Notes under the pieces: generated by a model
Seen by the model: the letters and a program-made list of their open reading frames with translations, nothing else
Told to the model about the DNA's origin: nothing
The model's database searches: none
Translations under genes and position numbers: made by a program
Shown: positions 6,435-8,290 of the stretch, piece after piece
How positions within the stretch are numbered: position 1 is the stretch's first letter
Layout: every line of letters starts with the position of its first letter
Source: Mariprofundaceae bacterium
GTDB lineage: Bacteria > Pseudomonadota > Zetaproteobacteria > Mariprofundales > Mariprofundaceae
Direction: 5' to 3'
Length of the DNA stretch: 8,290 nucleotides
Assembly (NCBI GenBank): GCA_030950975.1
Contig: JAUZQL010000137.1
Location: 1 to 8,290, forward strand

Positions 6435-6885
6435 GTTTGCCTGAACTACCAAAACCACCTGCGCCCCGCTCTGTTTCTTCTAGTGTATGGACGCTTTGAA
6501 AATGCACTTGCATAACAGGTGCAATAATCATTTGAGCAATGCGATCACCACGTTGAATGGTAAAAGGCTGATGGCCATGATTGATTAAAATGATGCCCAC
6601 TTCGCCGCGATAATCGGCATCAATCGTCCCAGGACTATTGAGTACGGTAACACCGTGTTTGAGTGCCAATCCTGAACGTGGGCGAATTTGAGCTTCAAGT
6701 CCAGCAGGTAATGCCATGCTGAAACCTGTTGGAATCAATTGATATGTGCCTACGTCAAGTTGTATCTCGTGTTCAATGGCAGCACGAATATCGGCACCTG
6801 CCGCAAGCTCACTGGCATAAAAAGGTAAGGTTAAACCCTCACCATGAGGCAATCGTTGAATGGATACGCTTGTCTGTTGTGTCAT
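6430..6885 (-). CDS. dut: Deoxyuridine 5'-triphosphate nucleotidohydrolase (dUTPase)
   Basis: Dut hydrolyses dUTP to dUMP and pyrophosphate, keeping uracil out of DNA and feeding thymidylate synthesis. It acts as a homotrimer. All five trimeric dUTPase motifs are present in the 151-residue protein: AAGADIRA (28-35), PRSGLA (69-74), GTIDADYRGEVG (86-97) with catalytic D90, RGDRIAQMI (112-120), and the flexible P-loop-like RGAGGFGSSG (140-149). Length matches E. coli Dut (151). The frame runs upstream to an ATG at 6978, but that would lie deep inside coaBC and add a non-homologous 31-residue leader. The ATG at 6883-6885 has GGAG 5 nt before it and overlaps the coaBC stop by 4 nt (ATGA), so it is the start. 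The coaBC-dut pair is the classical dfp-dut arrangement of Proteobacteria. Confidence 0.97.
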   Translation of the reverse strand: MTQQTSVSIQRLPHGEGLTLPFYASELAAGADIRAAIEHEIQLDVGTYQLIPTGFSMALPAGLEAQIRPRSGLALKHGVTVLNSPGTIDADYRGEVGIILINHGHQPFTIQRGDRIAQMIIAPVMQVHFQSVHTLEETERGAGGFGSSGKH

Positions 6886-8060
6886 GTTAACTCCATAATG
6901 AATTGAATGATTTGCATGGCAAAAGGTGTTTTTTCTGCAGGTGTAAGAGCGGTAACGTGTTGAGGTGTTAGCCACCAACCCGACGATGTGGATTGCCCCA
7001 TATTGCTCACATCATTGGCAACGATGGCATCAACACCTTTGCGTTGAAGTTTATCTTGGGCATGTGCAATGTGCTGTTGGGTTTCCGCAGCAAAGGCAAT
7101 CACTTGATGGGGGCGTTCAGGCATGTGGGCAATATGTGCCACAATATCGGGGTTGGCAGTGAGTTCTACATGCAAGGATGATGTATCCCCACGCTTTATT
7201 TTTTCCGTTGCGACATGGGTGAAACGAAAATCACTCACCGCCGCAGTGGCAATAAAGACATCACTGTTAGCAGCATGTTTTTCACAGGCAGCCAACATCT
7301 CCAAACCTGTTTTAACCGCCACACGTTGAATATATTCAGGGGTTGAGGGCGTGCCAACACCTGCAATCAAACACACATCCGCACCCCAAGCCGCTGCCAC
7401 TCTTGCCAAACATGCACCTAATGTTCCTGATGCACGGTTGCTTAATGTGCGCACGGCATCCCAAGATTCCACAGTCGGGCCAGCATTGATAACCCAGCGT
7501 TGCCCTTGTAAATAAGAAGGGTGTAATAAAGGAATGAGGGTGTCCACAATGACATGTAAATCAGGTAAACGCCCTGCACCGTGTTCGCCACATGCCAATA
7601 TCCCTGATGCAGGTGGCAGAATATGGATGCCTCGCTGACGCAATGTCGTGATATTGTCTTGTGTGGCTTGAGATTGCCACATGGATGGATTCATGGCAGG
7701 TGCAATCAGTATCGGTTGTTCACAAACTTGTATCATGGTGGTCAATAAATCATCGGCAATGCCATGACTTATTTTCGCCAAAACATTGCATGTCGCAGGT
7801 GCAATCAAGACAACATCTGCCCAGCGTGCCAATTGAATATGCCCCATTTCACGTTCATGGGTTAAATTAAAAAGTTCAGTATGAACGCTCTCACCTGTTA
7901 AGGCTTCAAAGGTTAAAGGGCTCACAAACGCACAGGCAGAAGCTGTCATGATACAACGAACATGCGCACCTTGTTTGATTAAAGTGCGCGCCAATTCGGC
8001 GATTCGATAGACAGCAATGCCGCCAGTAATGCCCAAAAGAATATGTTTTTGCTGTAACAC
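6882..8060 (-). CDS. coaBC: Bifunctional phosphopantothenoylcysteine decarboxylase / phosphopantothenate-cysteine ligase CoaBC
   Basis: CoaBC joins cysteine to 4'-phosphopantothenate using CTP and then decarboxylates the product to 4'-phosphopantetheine, two steps of coenzyme A synthesis. The 392-residue protein has an N-terminal FMN-dependent CoaC domain with GITGGIA (10-16), catalytic H74 (MGHIQLA), PAMNPSMW (121-128, N124) and the substrate-clamp C157 (ILACGEHGAGR). The CoaB domain starts near 187, with INAGPT (191-196), N208, AAVSDFR (273-279) and EKIK with K289. The frame opens at an ATG at 8135 inside bcp, but the GTG at 8058-8060 puts GGIA at the same distance from the start as in E. 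coli and overlaps the bcp stop by one base (TAGTG), so I use it. The Shine-Dalgarno is weak, so coupling to bcp is likely. The CoaB segment 194-215 departs from the usual GPTRE.IDPVR...SSGKMG pattern. Confidence 0.95.
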   Translation of the reverse strand: MLQQKHILLGITGGIAVYRIAELARTLIKQGAHVRCIMTASACAFVSPLTFEALTGESVHTELFNLTHEREMGHIQLARWADVVLIAPATCNVLAKISHGIADDLLTTMIQVCEQPILIAPAMNPSMWQSQATQDNITTLRQRGIHILPPASGILACGEHGAGRLPDLHVIVDTLIPLLHPSYLQGQRWVINAGPTVESWDAVRTLSNRASGTLGACLARVAAAWGADVCLIAGVGTPSTPEYIQRVAVKTGLEMLAACEKHAANSDVFIATAAVSDFRFTHVATEKIKRGDTSSLHVELTANPDIVAHIAHMPERPHQVIAFAAETQQHIAHAQDKLQRKGVDAIVANDVSNMGQSTSSGWWLTPQHVTALTPAEKTPFAMQIIQFIMELT

Positions 8061-8290
8061 TAGACTGTTTCTTGCAGCTCTTTGAGTGTTTGCAATACGT
8101 TTGCTACATGCTCTTTCACCCGAACTTTCCGCCAAATATGGGCGATACGACCCTCAGGGTTGATGATAAATGTTGAACGATCAATGCCCATATATTCTTT
8201 ACCGTAGTTTTTATTGAGTTGTAAGACATCAAAGGCTTTGCATAAAGCTTCTTCGGCATCAGATATTAAAGGGAAATTCAAATCTTGTTT
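8060..8290 (-). CDS. bcp: Thioredoxin-dependent peroxiredoxin, Bcp/PrxQ type, C-terminal 76 residues (5' end off the right edge)
   Basis: The visible C-terminal part matches the AhpC/TSA peroxiredoxin fold of the Bcp/PrxQ branch. NFPLISDAEEALCKAFDV is the strand-helix segment after the active-site helix, GKEYMGIDRSTFIINPEG is the GI.R.TF.I...G block, and AHIWRKVRVKEHVANVL is the closing helix region with the WRKVK-like motif typical of Bcp. These enzymes reduce hydrogen peroxide and organic hydroperoxides with electrons from thioredoxin. The peroxidatic cysteine lies upstream of the window. The one cysteine seen (ALCKAF) sits where some PrxQ proteins carry an alternative or resolving cysteine. 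A TTG at 8281 opens the frame within the window, but codons continue in frame to 8290, so the gene is truncated by the edge rather than short. Its TAG overlaps the coaBC GTG by one base. Confidence 0.9.
   Translation of the reverse strand, partial: KQDLNFPLISDAEEALCKAFDVLQLNKNYGKEYMGIDRSTFIINPEGRIAHIWRKVRVKEHVANVLQTLKELQETV

Noticed and set aside
6886..6978. Upstream extension of dut to an in-frame ATG at 6978
   Set aside because: It would add 31 residues unlike any dUTPase and lies inside coaBC; the ATG at 6885 has GGAG at the right distance and gives the family's normal length.
8061..8135. Upstream extension of coaBC to an ATG at 8135
   Set aside because: The extra 25 residues lie within the bcp coding region in another frame and are not part of the CoaBC family; the GTG at 8060 abuts the bcp stop and gives the expected N-terminus.

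Overview
This window is a compact stretch of proteobacterial chromosome, AT-leaning by eye, and nearly all of it is coding. It holds mostly housekeeping genes. I see no insertion sequence, phage gene, CRISPR array, tRNA or rRNA. The bcp-coaBC-dut order and the argC / membrane coiled-coil protein / bactofilin order are both familiar from gamma-type Proteobacteria; from memory, Pseudomonas has argC followed by a coiled-coil membrane protein and a bactofilin. A gammaproteobacterium or a close relative such as a zetaproteobacterium is the best guess. The sequence alone cannot fix the genus.

Layout. (1) Positions 1-3363, minus strand: a tightly packed unit read from right to left as argC, a DUF6776-like membrane coiled-coil protein, a bactofilin, a gamma-class carbonic anhydrase-like hexapeptide protein, and a Ppx/GppA phosphatase cut by the left edge. 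Gaps are 6, 0, -4 and 2 nt, so this is almost certainly one operon. (2) Positions 3364-3500: a 137-nt divergent intergenic region with a candidate sigma70 promoter for deaD and a leader whose Shine-Dalgarno sequence can be paired. (3) Positions 3501-5336, plus strand: a full-length DEAD-box RNA helicase of the DeaD/CsdA type, closed by a strong intrinsic terminator at 5359-5391. (4) Positions 5395-8290, minus strand: a right-to-left run of bcp (cut by the right edge), coaBC, dut and a radical SAM protein of the ArsS family. bcp/coaBC overlap by 1 nt and coaBC/dut by 4 nt; arsS follows dut after a 78-nt gap that contains an AT-rich inverted repeat.

How the genes work together. The right-hand unit combines peroxide defence (Bcp), coenzyme A synthesis (CoaBC), nucleotide-pool sanitation (Dut) and a probable organoarsenic enzyme (ArsS). 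The left-hand unit combines arginine synthesis (ArgC), a probable cell-envelope/cytoskeletal pair (coiled-coil anchor plus bactofilin), a gamma-CA fold protein and phosphate-polymer signalling (Ppx/GppA). DeaD stands alone between them as a ribosome-assembly and mRNA-remodelling helicase.

There is no clear unknown defence or mobile system here. The points most worth a second look are the bactofilin/membrane coiled-coil pair, the ArsS protein without a visible arsM partner, and the possible structured leader of deaD. Four genes (deaD, arsS, dut, coaBC) have starts that should be placed inside the longest open frame, and the reasons are given in each entry.
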